A stretch of 64,000 nt of DNA from Hevea brasiliensis (taxonomy: Eukaryota; Streptophyta; Magnoliopsida; Malpighiales; Euphorbiaceae). Under the pieces are notes generated by a model. That model had not been told where the DNA came from. It saw only the letters and a program-made list of their open reading frames with translations, and made no database searches. Numbering within the stretch: the stretch's first letter is position 1; every line of letters begins with the position of its first letter. Location: the NCBI RefSeq assembly GCF_030052815.1, contig NC_079495.1, forward strand, positions 33,761,967 through 33,825,966, read 5' to 3'. Positions 24,790 to 37,176 of the stretch are shown piece by piece. Both the position numbers and the translations under genes were made by a program.

Positions 24790-24803
24790 TGCTAGTGGGA
24801 GAT
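24790..24803 (+). other. Copia polypurine tract
   Basis: TGCTAGTGGGAGAT lies between the pol stop and the 3' LTR, the expected position for plus-strand priming. Confidence 0.75.
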
Positions 24804-26888
24804 TATTAGCAGTATGCTCTAGAGCATATCATTTAGTATGTATCTTGTACATGTTTTATTAATAAAAAAGCATTTTTACTTTTTCGTTTACATAATATAT
24901 TTATGTGTAATAGAAAAGGTCCCTTGATATTTTGTTAGAAATTCTATTCTTAAGCTATTAAGAATATGAGTGACAGTATTTCTAGCACAAAATATCATAA
25001 ATTGGTTTACAATCGAGGATACTTCACAATAAGGACATGACTTATCCAGAAAGATTGTAATCATGTTTGTTCCCAAGTTATTTATATGAGATATAAATAA
25101 GATGGAATGGTGAGTCTCATGCCATATAACAAACATGATAGGCACTGACACTTATGACAAGCACGTGGAGTTTACTCTTATCAATGCATTGTGATAAATC
25201 ATATCAGTGCATATAATCTTTAGACCTGAGATAACACAGTTATCTTATATATAGATAGTTTGAGTTTGATACTACTTTCATACTTGTACTGTGTATGGGT
25301 ATATGGGCATGTGTTGGCTCCTACTAGTTATATATGGAGGTAGGTGTTGATCAAGATGGAATCTATTACCATAAGTAAATAGGAATAAAATCTTATGTTC
25401 ATTTAATTATTCTTGATGTTTCAAATTCCTAGCCAGGACAGACAGATTTAATCAGAAAAGAGTTTCTGATGAAAAAATCTTTTCAATCAAGAATTAGAAT
25501 TAAAAGAGAACATGATATTCATAGCAAATGGGGTTTGACATAACTATGACTCTAACTCGAATTGGGATTTTGTAATAGAGAGATTCTAGTGCATTGCAAC
25601 ATATGATAAAAGGTTCATTTAAGGTATTCCTTATTACTGATTGGGTGGCCATGGCATGCTATGCTAGGTGTTAACCATGGTCTATGAGAAGCGTAAAATG
25701 ACTTAGAGAAATCATTTATGGTAAGAAAGAGTTCTGATGATATTAAGAGTTAATATCATATCTCATTGTCAATTAGTGATGAGCATAGTGAGTCACACAC
25801 ATACACAAGTAATCACCAAGTTAAATGTGATTTAATTAATTAGTTAAAGAGTTTAATTGATTAATTAAATATGTTTGATTTGCAATTAGATTACAAAATA
25901 CCTAGCATAACTTGAAACCAAATTTAGGTTATTGGATGTATAGTATAAGTTAAATTTATATTTAAAGTGTTTAAATATGAATTTAATTATGAGAAATTAA
26001 TTAATAAAGATTAATTAATTAATTTATTTTTGATATAAATTGATTAGAAGATGAGAAATAATTATTTTGGGTTGAGAACTCAAAATTATAACACAGGGGT
26101 AATTTGGTCATTTCACAGGGTGAAATGTAGCACCATGAGATGGTGACACATTGCACCATATAAGCTTGCCATTTGTCTTCCAATCATGCATGATGATCAA
26201 AGTCAAGATTAAACCTAGCTTTGACACTTGGCTTAATGTGATTAGGTCAATTAAAATTAAGGTGCAATCGGAAGATGACATGTGGCAAAGGTTTTAAGTG
26301 ATGACCTAATTATATAATGTGATGTTATGAAAGAATGAAATAACAATATGATTTTTCTCTAAAAGGTGCCGCCACCCAAGAGGCTCTCTTCCTCTCTTCT
26401 TCTTCATCTCTCATCAAATCAAAGAGAGTTGCCCATATTCTCTTGAATTAAAATTGCTAGAAATTGTTTCTAGTGTCCAATATACATCTATAACCTCCCT
26501 AAAGGCAAATCCCTATTTTCTAATTGGTTGGCAAGGCTTGAGAAGCTATTCAAGGGGCTGCCATTGGTGATCTTGGTGTGGACAAACTAGAGAGACAACA
26601 TTTGGGTCCTAGGTGCTTCTCAAAGGTACCAAACACATCTACAGTGCATCAAAAGGTTAGTGCACTTGTTCTTGAATTAATCTAGGGTTTTAATGAATTA
26701 ATTTGTTAATTCTAAAATCTTAAATAAAAAAATGTAGATCCAAATACATATTAAAAGTATTTTAATATGCAATTGAACATTGAAATCAATTAAGTACATA
26801 ATGAATCTTGCATGATGCATGAGACCCTAGAAAAAAATTTTTGAATTCAATATTCTAATCTGATAATTTTCATGCTTCTACTCCTTCA
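24804..26888 (+). repeat. Copia 3' LTR (2085 bp)
   Basis: It starts TATTAGCAGTATGC, corresponding to TGTTAGTAGTATGC at 52299, and ends CTACTCCTTCA. It is colinear with the other four LTR copies in the window. The flanking GCTAT may be a target duplication, but the matching left flank has been lost. Confidence 0.92.
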
Positions 26889-28103
26889 GCTATATGTGTA
26901 AAAAGGTTAATCCATTCTCCTAAATCTCCAAGTAATGAAGGCAATAATATATGAAATTTGTTTTCCAATAGATAAAATTTGAAAAAAAATATATATATGC
27001 TCAAGGAATTGAAGGAAAATACTTTTATAATTTTTTTGTTTTAAATAAAATTTTCAGATTTAGTCTTCACAAAACAAAATTTTTATTTTCATCAGAGAAT
27101 ATATTTTTCAAAATATTGTGTTTTCAAGATACATGTATTAACTAATTAGTTTTATTAAAATAGAAAGACTAAATAGTAGTATTTTTCAAAATACAAGTAC
27201 AAACTAAATAGTCTCACTAAAATAAAAAAAATTAAATAATAGTTTGACCGGCATTAACCAATAGAAAATTTAACAGATGAACTAAATAGTTTAACAAAAG
27301 TAAAATACAAAAATTAAATAATATATTTTTCAAAATTTATGGACCAAATAGTTAATTTTGCTAAAATATAATGACTAAATAATAATCTTTCTTTTATAAT
27401 GTCTCTCCCTCGCTTGTGCTGCTACTTCTCCTTCGCCATCTCCACTCTCTCTCACTACGAAGAAGCAACAAATTGGCCATCCCTAGACGTATTCTTTCTC
27501 TCTCTCTCTTCTCCACAGTCATCACTAGATAACCCTCAAAAGTTTTTCTAATTTTGTTGCCATTGATTTATATTTCTCTATTAATTGCATGCCATTCATG
27601 AATTTGAGTTAAGTTTATGATTAATTTCTGCCAATTTATAAAATTAAGCCTTTTCATTCTCGTTAAATTAGGATTAGGATTTTTATAGCTACTGTGAATT
27701 GCTCTCTTTCATATATATTTCCTTGTGATTTTGCCATGCCATTTTAGGTGTTTTTTAGAAATCAAGGAATAGGAGAGTTTTTGTAATTTTCTTTTTCGGC
27801 TGAAATAGTCTTCGTAATTGATCATATTTGTTTTGTCTAAAGCCCAAAACATATACACAGGCTTAGGTCTACTTTGACCCAACTTTCCCTAGATCCCGTG
27901 TCCTTAAATTTATAGAGATGAATATTTTTGCTTAAAAAAAAATTCTCAAAACTTAAAATTGATCGAATATTATCAGTTTTGATTAGGTTTGATTTTTTTT
28001 CTCAATTTCAATTCGAAGAGTATTTTTAAATAGTAAGTTCAAATTTTGATTTAGTTAACTAAATATCAGCCCTTATAAGAGTTTAATCTCAAAAATATTC
28101 TAA
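26889..28103. other. Intergenic DNA with degenerate repeats, no gene recognised
   Basis: From about 27100 to 27385 four degenerate units of about 65-70 bp recur (GACTAAATAGT with TTTTTCAAAATA). A CT-rich stretch at 27395-27535 (CTCTCTCACTAC, TTCTTTCTCTCTCTCTCTTC) looks like a plant 5' untranslated exon followed by intron-like DNA. No open frame or partner exon could be found, so it may be an orphan gene start or chance. Confidence 0.4.
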
Positions 28104-28769
28104 GAGCTTATTTGGTTTAGCTGTAAAATATGTATGATAATTAATAGTTATTTATATTAGCTTATGACTAGTAGTTGACATCTGATACTAGTTGATTTAT
28201 ATTAAGTATTTGGTAAAATTTTATTTAGTTATTGTTGATATGTAAAATAAAAAATAATGATATATATTATATAATTTATTTTATAATAAAATAAATATAT
28301 AATTATTAATTTATTATATCATATTATTTATTAAATTATTAAAATAATACATAAATATTAATTTATTATATTATTAAATAAATATATAATTATTTATTTA
28401 TTCTATTTTTTTTTTATTGAAATATGAAAAATCAACTAAGCCAGCCGTATGCATTATAACAGACGGTAAAGAACTGGCAAAAAATCCTCTTGTCGCACAA
28501 GAGCCAGCACATTACCAGACCTTGGCGCATAAAATTTGCTGTTATTGCTGAAAAAAAACCAGCGATGTATTTAATTTACATCACCTCTTTCGAGGCTTTT
28601 GTTAGAAGTTATTTTTGTTAAATAATAAAAATTAACACGGCAGTTTATGAACAGTTCTAATTTTAAAGTTAATATAAAATATAACTTATTAATTATTATT
28701 ATTATTTTAAATACTTTAATATGATTATTTGGATGGTTATCAACTATCTAATAACTAACTAAATACTCT
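28104..28769. mobile_element. Probable hAT-like MITE
   Basis: The left end reads GAGCTTATTTGGTTTAGCTG, and the right end read on the other strand is GAGTATTTAGTTAGTTATT, an imperfect inverted pair. Inside are TTTGGTAAAATT and repeated short pieces typical of plant hAT-derived MITEs. The centre (28437-28615) is a GC-richer block with two hairpins. I could not find a clean 8-bp target duplication. The element is too short to encode a transposase. Confidence 0.45.
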
Positions 28770-30104
28770 AATGCATGGCTCACCAAGTTTGAGACTTGAC
28801 CCAAAGACCCACTAAGCGGTTGCGAATACTCCCTTCTAAACATGAACTGAATTATTAGTTTAATCTCATGGTCCGATTAGATTCAACTAGTGATTAAAAA
28901 AAATAAAAATAATAATAATAATAATAAGCCTTTAAAATTGTTAAATTACGTTAACACGAATTGACCTATAACCGACTCAAAATGTTTGAAATCGAACCTG
29001 TGCAAATCCATCTTCTAATATTGTTTAAAACCTTTAACCACGAACCAAAATCATTGGTCCCAAGCCGAAACTGGCCCATGCCTTTGGCGAGCTCGGATTG
29101 GGTCAGGCCACAGGTTAAAACGTATGTTCCCCATCAATTATTATTTTTATTTAATTATTATTTTTATTTTTTTATAAAATTAAATTCAATTAAAATTTAA
29201 ATTTAAGGATAACTATAATATTACTGAACTAAAACCATTGATAATTATTTTTAAAAATACTAATCAAACATAATTTATTATTGCACTTGTATTTAGGCTA
29301 TATTTAGCAATTGCATATCTTAGGAAGTTGCTAATCACATTAAGATTTTATCAGAGAGTAGATAAAGTTCATCGTGTGGTTAGGGAGATGAAGCAATTGA
29401 TAAGAAATTCGATACGGATTAAAAAAATCCGTTTGAACATTTTTCATTTTTGTGACGACTCCGACTGGAAACTTTTTTTTTTTTTTTGAATTTAACCTGA
29501 GCAAATCTGCAGATAAGCCATCATTGGCTACTGGGAAATGTATAATGAGCTTAGATGTGAATTACTTTACTCCAAACATGCTAAGTACCAACTTTCTTCC
29601 CTGCAAATAAGGTGCCAATAACACCGTTCAGAAATAGGCTTATCTATTATAGGCTTGAACTCATATGAAAACGAAAATGAACTTAACAACCGTTATTTTA
29701 AATATTTATATCAAGATATGTATAAAATTAATTAAAATATATATAGAGTGCACAAATCTAAATATAAATATTTAATATAACAATTGATAAACTTATTTTC
29801 AAATAAGTTCGAGCATCCAACAGACACATCCTTTAAAAATAGCCATGCACATTCCTTCAAAAAAAAAAAAAGGCATAAGCATAATTTTCCCTTAAGTAAA
29901 ATAGCATTTAGAAATTTGGGAATTGCAGGAGCACAAGTAATAAGCATATGAGCTAAAACATATCCCTAAGAAATGCAAACACAATTTGCTGCAAAGGTCT
30001 ATAAAAGCACCAAAATGGTTTCACCCGCCAAAAACAGAAGATGGTTGCACATAGATAAATAGTTGACATTAAGATATTAACTGCATCAGAAACCATCTAA
30101 ATCT
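28770..30104. other. Intergenic DNA, nothing recognised
   Basis: AT-rich DNA with short AAT runs (28908-28926) and poly-T or poly-A tracts (29471-29487, 29859-29870). Part of the 3' end, just left of 30105, must be the 3' untranslated region of the PPR gene. A clear AATAAA on the minus strand was not seen. Confidence 0.5.
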
Positions 30105-33100
30105 TCAGTCAAGTAAATCCGACACTGCCGTCTTCCTAAATGCATCAACCTGCGCCAGCTGGGCAGCCAAGGCCTTGGTTGGGAATATATTATCTGCCTT
30201 CATCCTGTCCCTCATCCCATAAGCTGGGGCCTTGGCATTTATGTAAGTCTGGATTAGAGTCTGGAATTGCCTAAGTCGAGCCACATATCCCGCTTGTCTC
30301 ATCCTGTGAAAAATTTTTTCTGCATTATGTATATCACCCCGTTTTGCATACTGATCCATAATAGCTAAGTAAGAACTAAACATTGGCTTCAGCTGGCTCT
30401 GCTGAGCAGCCTTTTGCAGTACAGAGTCGGCCTTTTCCACTTCCCCTGCTTCAACATAAAGCTTAATAAGAGCATCCCAAGTCAATGGACCAATGCGGCA
30501 CCCACTATCTGCCATTCGCTTGACCAGATCTTTTCCTTTGGCTAGCATCTTATGGTTTGCATAAACCTTCAAAAGTGCAGCATAGTGTCTTGAAGAGAGC
30601 TTCTTCCAAGTCGTATGCATCCTATTAAAAACTGCCTCAGCTTCATCAATTTTCTTTAGCCTTCCCCAAGCTTCAATGGCAGCCATGCACTCATCTAGCC
30701 GGGGATTCGACTCACAGACCTTCCAAACTCTCCCCACTTCATCAGCTTTTCCAAGTGAAGCATATAGAGGTAGCAAAGCCCTACAGGCCCAACGATGCTC
30801 TTTTAAGTTTCCTCCTTCCATCTCTTTCAAAGTAGCCTCAGCTTTTTCTTTGAGGCCACCAGAAGAATAGTGCTTGGCAATAATTGCTTGGGTGTTGATA
30901 TCAGGTTCAATGCCTTCAGCCTTCATGGTCTCTACAATTTGATCCATCCCTGTTAAGTCATTAGATTGGCCTTTGATATCTATTAAGATTTTGTAAGTGA
31001 AAAGTGAAGGCTTGACATTTTCTTTCTCCATCAATAACAAAACATCAGCTATCTTCTTCTTGTCAACCCTTTTGTAGAGGAGAAGCAGCTGGTTACATGC
31101 AAATGTTGTGACTGGAAATTGAAGGTCCTTTATTTTGTTGAATACTTCCTCTGCTTTCTTCACATTGTTAGCAGCAACACAATTGGCCAACAAAGTTCGG
31201 TAGATTACTTCCCCTCTGAATGATTTTGGGATTTTCTCAATATAGTTCTCTGCCTTGTGGAGACCACGCACTTTTGCAATCAAATCAACCCGAGAAGCAT
31301 AATCTCTCTCAATAAAGTCCAGTCGGTTATTGGCCTCCAACCACTCTGATAGCTACAGAAACAAAAGAAGATAAAAATAAAAATGCAAAAAGGTGCAAAG
31401 GCACTCCAACACTTGCAATGACCAGAAAAGGCAAAGACGTAACTGTCATACTCATGCTATTACTAGCATAATAGTAAGTCTTGCATCTAATGCCAGAATA
31501 AATGTTTGAAAATATAGAAGTAATACCAAGTTCATACTTTTACAATCCTACCTAAAAGAGAAAGATGTTTGGTTTACAGAAGCTCTTTTTGTAAAAGAAA
31601 ATCAGGAAGTCCTTGCATAATGCATCTAGGAACTGTAGAACAAGTCCAGAAAAAACTAGTGATATCTAAAAACAAATTAAAACAAAAAGGACATGTGCTC
31701 TTAAGGGTGCTATTCAAAGGTTGCTAAATGAAGTAAGAATTGGACCAACAAACAAAAGCAAAAAAAGAATATTCAGAAACTATGGCGAAACAACAGACAA
31801 ATATAAGTGAACAAGTAACAGGCAACGTAAAAGTTTAGAATTATTTGTCCATAAATACTCATGATTGTAAAGCATTTTTGTCCAGTATATAGTCTACAAA
31901 AGTAAAAGTTTAGAATTATTTGATTCTATAAATACTCTCTACAAACTTTAGGATTTCCTACATCAAATTTTACAATGCAATTTTATCCTAGGTTAGATGT
32001 CTATGGAACCCTGGGTTTTGATGTGTAAGGAATTCTTAGTGTAAAGCTTTCTAAACAATCCTGCAAACAATCACAGATTTCAGAACAAACAGGCCTTAAA
32101 TCCTACAAAAAATTGCAGATTTCAGACACAAAATATGTCATCGCCCTCCAATTTGTTATGTTCTACAAACTCAGATTTGATCTCTGTTCCATAAAACTCA
32201 TTAGGAAAAAAATAAATAAATTTCCACTGCAATTATTTCCTCTTCATTTGAGACCCAATCAAGAAACAAGAGAAAATCATTGCAGGGAATATAGGAAAAT
32301 CAGTTTTGATCTAATGTATCAGGCACAAATGCCCAGGGAGGGAGGAGCAAGTGGAGACACAACAATTTAACATCCAATTTTCAATCTTTTATCAAATTAT
32401 TGCACTGGAACAGTTAAAATAATTAATAGTACTTTCAAATGACATTTTGCATGTCTGTTGGCACAAATACAGTCATATGAATAGCTAAACAATAATTAAG
32501 TTAAACGGATATTTGGTTGCACTGAAACCCTCAAAAAACTGATAGTATCACCTATATAACACATGTATCAGAAAGAAAAAGAGAATCTAGAGAAATAACC
32601 TGCAGGGCCCTCCCATACATTCGACGTTTACGAAGATCAAGCATGACCAGTAAGATCTCTGCCCGATCCAAATCCTTTCCTTCTTCAACCCACTTATCAA
32701 GAACGCCATTGATAGACAAACCTGGAGCAGAAATGATGGCTCGAAACAGTTCTGAGGCAACTTTTTTCTTCATTGATGCTTTCTCATCTGAATCTGCTTC
32801 AGTATCTAATAATTCCATTGCATTTTGAGAGTGTTCTCCAACATCATCATTATCATCAGAAAGCTCAGGTTCAGAAACTAACTCATCTTCATTCCCACCT
32901 ACTGCATTGCGTTCTTCAATTGCGTTATCACTAGCTGGTGTTTCAAGTTCAGAAAACCCATCCTCTAAGTCATCTTCTGATTCGCTGCTTTCTGCACCAG
33001 CTTGTGAAGACATGCTTTGCCTCACCATATAGAACTTTGAACAAATAGCTTCATTGTGGTAAAATAGGCATCTGTTGCCGGATAGCGTTTGAGGATACTC

Positions 33101-33805
33101 GCAAATTGTAGAATAGCCTTCAACATTATTAGAAAATATTTCTGATTTAGCACAACTAACTCGAGAAGTTACTACACTCAATCCCCGGAAGCTGAAAATA
33201 GAAGATATTAAAACTATCAATTAAAATTAATTAAAAAAAATTAAGCCAAACGCTAAAAAAGGTTTTCATAGCAAAAGACAAAAGAAAGCAAGTTTATCGA
33301 ATGAAACCAAAGTGTATCCATTTCTAATACAGGAAACGTTCACAGACAAAGTTCCAAACTTCCAACAACATGTTACAAGAATTCACAATTACAGTACTCT
33401 AATATGTTTGCACATTCCTTGTTGTGTATCAAAAAGAATTAAGATTTAAACCTTCCTCACTCTTCTTGGGGCTCGGGTTATAAATCAGTCCAACTCTTTT
33501 TCCTTTTCCTTACTGGAAATCAGAACCCAAATAAAATAAAAGGCTTATAGAAAAAAGAACAACCAAATTACAATAATTTACTGCACTATAACTAATTCAA
33601 CCCTGAACAAACCCTAATTCAAAATCAATGAGTTATCAAGAGAAGAGAATTACTTTTTCAGTTGTCAAATCATGAACAATCAAAAGAAAAAACCGCTAAA
33701 GAAATATAGAAAGAAAAGCATAAGAGAGTAAAATCTGTAGATAGAGAGAGGCAAAGAGAAGGCAACTTACTTGAGAGAATTGGAAGCTCGACGAAGAGAC
33801 CACAT
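30105..33805 (-). CDS. PPR596-like: Pentatricopeptide repeat protein, mitochondrial (At1g80270/PPR596 type)
   Basis: P-class PPR proteins bind organellar RNA through helical repeats and act in its processing, stability or editing. Three exons on the minus strand join to 624 residues: 33805-33771, 33191-32600 and 31352-30105 (stop TGA 30107-30105). Splice sites are AA|GTAAGT, TTTTCAG|CTT, CTGCAG|GTTATT and TTTCTGTAG|CTATC. The start MWSLRRASNSL is Arg/Ser-rich and free of acidic residues, as in mitochondrial presequences. Residues about 80-145 form an acidic linker (SSESEDDLEDGFSE). Residue 210 onward holds LSEWLEAN and IERDYASRVDL, then about ten PPR motifs such as VIYRTLLANCVAANNVKKAE, TWDALIKLYVEAGEVEKAD and FQTLIQTYINAK. 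The end reads AQVDAFRKTAVSDLLD. The order and wording match the Arabidopsis At1g80270/At1g15480 group (about 600 residues). PPR596 is reported to affect partial editing of mitochondrial rps3; the same role here is inference. No stop or frameshift was seen. Confidence 0.9.
31353..32599 (-). other. PPR gene intron 2 (1247 bp)
   Basis: Bounded by GT at 32599-32598 and AG at 31354-31353 on the minus strand, in phase 0. No transposon or gene was recognised inside; an open frame on the plus strand near 32113-32370 is chance. Confidence 0.85.
33192..33770 (-). other. PPR gene intron 1 (579 bp)
   Basis: Donor GTAAGT at 33770 and acceptor TCTATTTTCAG ending at 33192, minus strand. It splits an Asn codon (AA|C). 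Only with this exon does the protein gain a plausible presequence and ATG; the alternative ATG at 33220 lies inside the intron. Confidence 0.8.
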
Positions 33806-33960
33806 GGCGAATGAATGGCTTCGAAGAATACAGATTTGAAAGAAAATGGAAATGAGAACTTAGAAGTTATCAAAGCCTTAGCGCCTCAGTTCTTAAACCC
33901 CACAACGCTCTTCTTGTCTTCCATTTTAGGGTTTTGCGTTTTGGGCTTTTAAACCCAATG
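33806..33960 (-). promoter_or_regulatory. PPR 5' leader and proximal promoter: telo-box and site II
   Basis: On the minus strand AAAACCCTAAAA (33924-33935) is a telo-box and AAAAGCCCAA (33941-33950) contains a site II core (TGGGCT on the plus strand). These motifs are typical of constitutively expressed plant genes for organellar and translation proteins. No clear TATA box was seen. Confidence 0.6.
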
Positions 33961-34332
33961 CGCAACCCTTTAACTTAGGGCTGCATCCGGTTGAATACTC
34001 TTATTTCCACAATTGCCCTTTACTTACACTTTTTTTTTATCTTCAGCAAATGGCTAATTTTCATTCTCTAATTTACGGCTAATATATATATACACTAAAG
34101 ACTAACAAAAACTTGACACTTGAACGCATAATTAATTAACAAATGGTATAATTAAAATAATAATTTTATTTAAAAAAATAAAATATTTAGAATTTATAAA
34201 CTTTAAACTATTTAAAATTTTATTTCAATTTATCTTATTTATAAATTTAATTATTTGTATTAGATAATGGTTAATTTAATAATTTTATTTTAAAATATAC
34301 AATATATTTAATATAAATATAACTATATAATT

Positions 34333-34364
<32 letters not shown>

Positions 34365-34999
34365 AGTGTGCATAAGAAATTAATAATTTATTATATAGAT
34401 AGTATATATAAGATATATTTTAACATTTATAAATTTTAAAGTATTTTAAATTTTATTTTAATTTATTTTCTTATAAATATAATTATCAATATTAAATAAT
34501 ACTGAATTTAATAATTTTATATTAAAAGATATAATAAATTCAATATAAATATAATTATATAATTTCTATATATATAAGTATAAAAAATTAAAAATTTATT
34601 ATATAGATAGTGCATATAACATATAATTAATATGAATAAAAATTACATTTATTGCATATTTTAAAAGTTTTCGAATGGTAACTTTTTTATATATGCAAAT
34701 ACAAATAAAATATGTTTAATATAATATTAAATAATAATTTTATTTAAAACCATTGATTAATCTAAATAAATAAAATAATATAAAATTATGTTATTTGAAA
34801 ATCAAATAATTTTAAATAAATTAATAAACTTTATTTTGTAATGTATATGTATATCACCTAACTTTAAATAAGACTAACAAATCTTATAATGTAACCTATA
34901 TTTATATTAATTACATGATAAAGAAAATTAAGAATAATAATTTTATTTGAAAATATCAATTAATCAAACTGATAGGGATAATTTAAATGCAACCATTTA
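33961..34999. repeat. AT-rich intergenic DNA with a duplicated block of about 240 bp
   Basis: The stretch from about 34173 (AATTTATAAACTTTAAAC) to 34412 is repeated imperfectly at about 34420-34640 (ATTTATAAATTTTAAAG). Both copies end TTTATTATATAGATAGT. The first copy has a (TA)13 run at 34339-34364; the second has only a short ATATATATA. No gene was seen. Confidence 0.7.
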
Positions 35000-35865
35000 T
35001 GGGCCAAATCAATACTAAGACTTGAACTAGCATAAAACCTCTAAAGTTCGTAGTAACCGCTACTAAACCTATTACTAGTCCCATAATTATAACCCAACAC
35101 ATAAAAATAAAAATATTATAACTCAATTTAGCCTAGCTTAACCCAATAGCTATCATAAAAAAATAAATAGGGGAGTACTACTCAATCCTGATACCCAACA
35201 TTAACAATTCATTTAATATAATTAATTTTCATTAATTGATGCAATATATTTATATACTCATATTATAGTGGAGCTCTATGAATTTAAACAAATAAATAAA
35301 TAAATAACCACAATAAAAATTAGTAACTAAACAATACAATCTGTGGAGAAAAATGCAAGTTACACTCTGTAAAAAAAAATGCTCCTCCAGTAATTTGGGA
35401 AAAATATATATTAAACAGAAATGAGTATTCGACTCATAGAGTTTACATATTGATCAAAGTTATACTCTCTATAACTATTTATATCTAATGCAGTCCTTTA
35501 ATGAAAATGCACCAAACAAACAAACCACCTAATTCCTTGCACAAGAGGATAAATTAGAGCTACACACGCACACCTAATACATATTGGAAGCTGATCCCAT
35601 GGCTTGACTCTCTAAAAATCTAATAGATAAAAATGTAATAGATTTTCTTATTCCATACTATGAGAGTTAGCAATAATATAATGCACGCACCTACCTTATC
35701 CATCTATATGCATATCGACGGGAGTCAGTGAATTTCTCATGTCGTATCTAACCCAAGATTTCCACTTCCACCATAAAATACATATATAAGGTCCAACTTA
35801 TCCCCAAGGTGACACAACACAAGAAATTTTATAAATGCAGCAATAGGGGATCCTTTTAATATGTG

Positions 35866-35888
35866 GGTGTGTGTGTGTGTGTGTGTGT
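35866..35888. repeat. (GT)n microsatellite
   Basis: About eleven GT units after ATGTGG. The matching place in the right LTR (about 46345-46365) has no GT run. Confidence 0.9.
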
Positions 35889-37159
35889 ATAATATTGAAA
35901 TTATAAAAATAATCAATATCCAACTCATAGACTGGTTGACCCGAGTATAGCTGGTCCAACTAGAGAGAAAAAGACGGACAGCCTTGATCACCTATACAAA
36001 CACACTTGCCTCTATCAATTGACCGAAAAGAATAACTAATTAATTTAAACTACAGAAGTAGAATTTAATCCTAAGAATTTGTCGAAATTTTGGTAGAGTC
36101 TCCTCTGTCACTAGACCTAAGCCTCTGCAAGAAAATTCAACCAAAACACAATAACAACAACACACAGGGTCTTAGGCCAATAACAACATTATAATTCCCA
36201 TCCAAGGCCTACAGGAAATCTAATTTATGTCCAGATCTCCGATCTCTAGCTCAAGTCCCTAACTTCTCTATAGTCCAATTAATTTTCTCCAGTGCTCCAA
36301 AAATTATGAAAATATTTTTAGAGGTCTTCTACATCATCCTTGTGTTAACTAAATTAATTTTATTTAATTTCACTTACCCAAGAATATTTTACAAGCTTAA
36401 CCAAGGTAAAAAAATTACACAACTTGAGTTCGAGATTACTTTTGCTAATTCTGCTACTTAAAACATGTCCAAAATGTCTGAAAATACTAGAAATGACTAT
36501 AAACACAACTGCCTTTTGAGACAGGCCACCGAGGGTTCGGACTAGGCCAAAAAGTGCTGGTGAGTTATCGCCCATCCTATTGTGCCTAAGCGAAGCCCAT
36601 AAATTATTAATAATTATCATATAATTATATTTAATTTGCAAAAATAAAAAACGTTCAAAATCTCGCTGATCAATCTAGGCTTTACAATGATCGCCTTTCC
36701 AAACCGCGTTCAGTTAGAGTAGGATTGGTCCCATTTCGAAGGTTTCAACATATTGAGTTCATCAATAGTCTCGAATCATCAATCTGATGGTCAGATCATC
36801 CGAAATCTCGCTAGGAAGTTGCTATCATACCCATTTTCTCTCTCCTTTAGCCACCATTCAAGTGAGATTGGTCAAAAAATGAAGCCCATATGACGCTGAG
36901 TTGTTTGCCACCTTTTGCTCATCAAAACACTACCAAAGGCGGTCGAAATCACAACCTAAAGCTTGTGCAATGCATGCGTGTTCTCTCCCTTTCCTCCTCC
37001 ATTCCCTCTGCCATTCATTATTGTTTAAGGTATTCTTAGCCATCGTTCGCCTATGCTAGAGGGTGGGGGAGGGATCTCGTCGGCGTTGGTCTCGCCAATC
37101 ACTGAAAAATAGAGAAAAAAACGAGACAAAAGAAGGCCAGGAAGAAAAGAGAAGCGTTT

Positions 37160-37176
37160 GGGGGGGGGGGGGGGGG
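37160..37176. repeat. Homopolymer of 17 G
   Basis: The right LTR has AAAGGGGGAAGGGG at the matching place (about 47164-47177), so the pure run is new here or is partly a sequencing artefact. Confidence 0.85.

Larger units (their letters stand above)
2734..26888 (+). mobile_element. Ty1/Copia composite element, interrupted by Gypsy B
   Basis: The order on the plus strand is: truncated LTR, PBS, leader, truncated LTR, PBS, leader, gag, protease, integrase, reverse transcriptase, RNase H, polypurine tract, 3' LTR. Integrase before reverse transcriptase is diagnostic of Ty1/Copia. The gag type and an LTR of about 2.1 kb suggest a Tork/Angela-like lineage, but that is only a guess. The element has two LTR-leader blocks at its 5' side joined by an illegitimate junction near 5965-5985, and its integrase gene is split at 11160/22465 by Gypsy B. 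All coding parts are defective. Confidence 0.85.

Noticed and set aside
27395..27535. Possible first exon of a host gene (CT-rich, with ATG)
   Set aside because: No following exon, splice partner or protein similarity was recognised; kept only as a note within the intergenic entry.
28437..28551. A short open frame with bacterial-looking codons in the GC-richer block
   Set aside because: It has no start codon, only about 37 codons before TGA, and sits inside a probable MITE. I could not match it to a known protein, so I do not claim transfer or contamination.
28961..29200. 79-codon open frame with a hydrophobic tail
   Set aside because: Low-complexity AT-rich DNA; the tail is poly-T-like coding and no domain is visible.
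30676..30870. Plus-strand open frame inside the PPR gene
   Set aside because: Antisense shadow of a well-supported exon.
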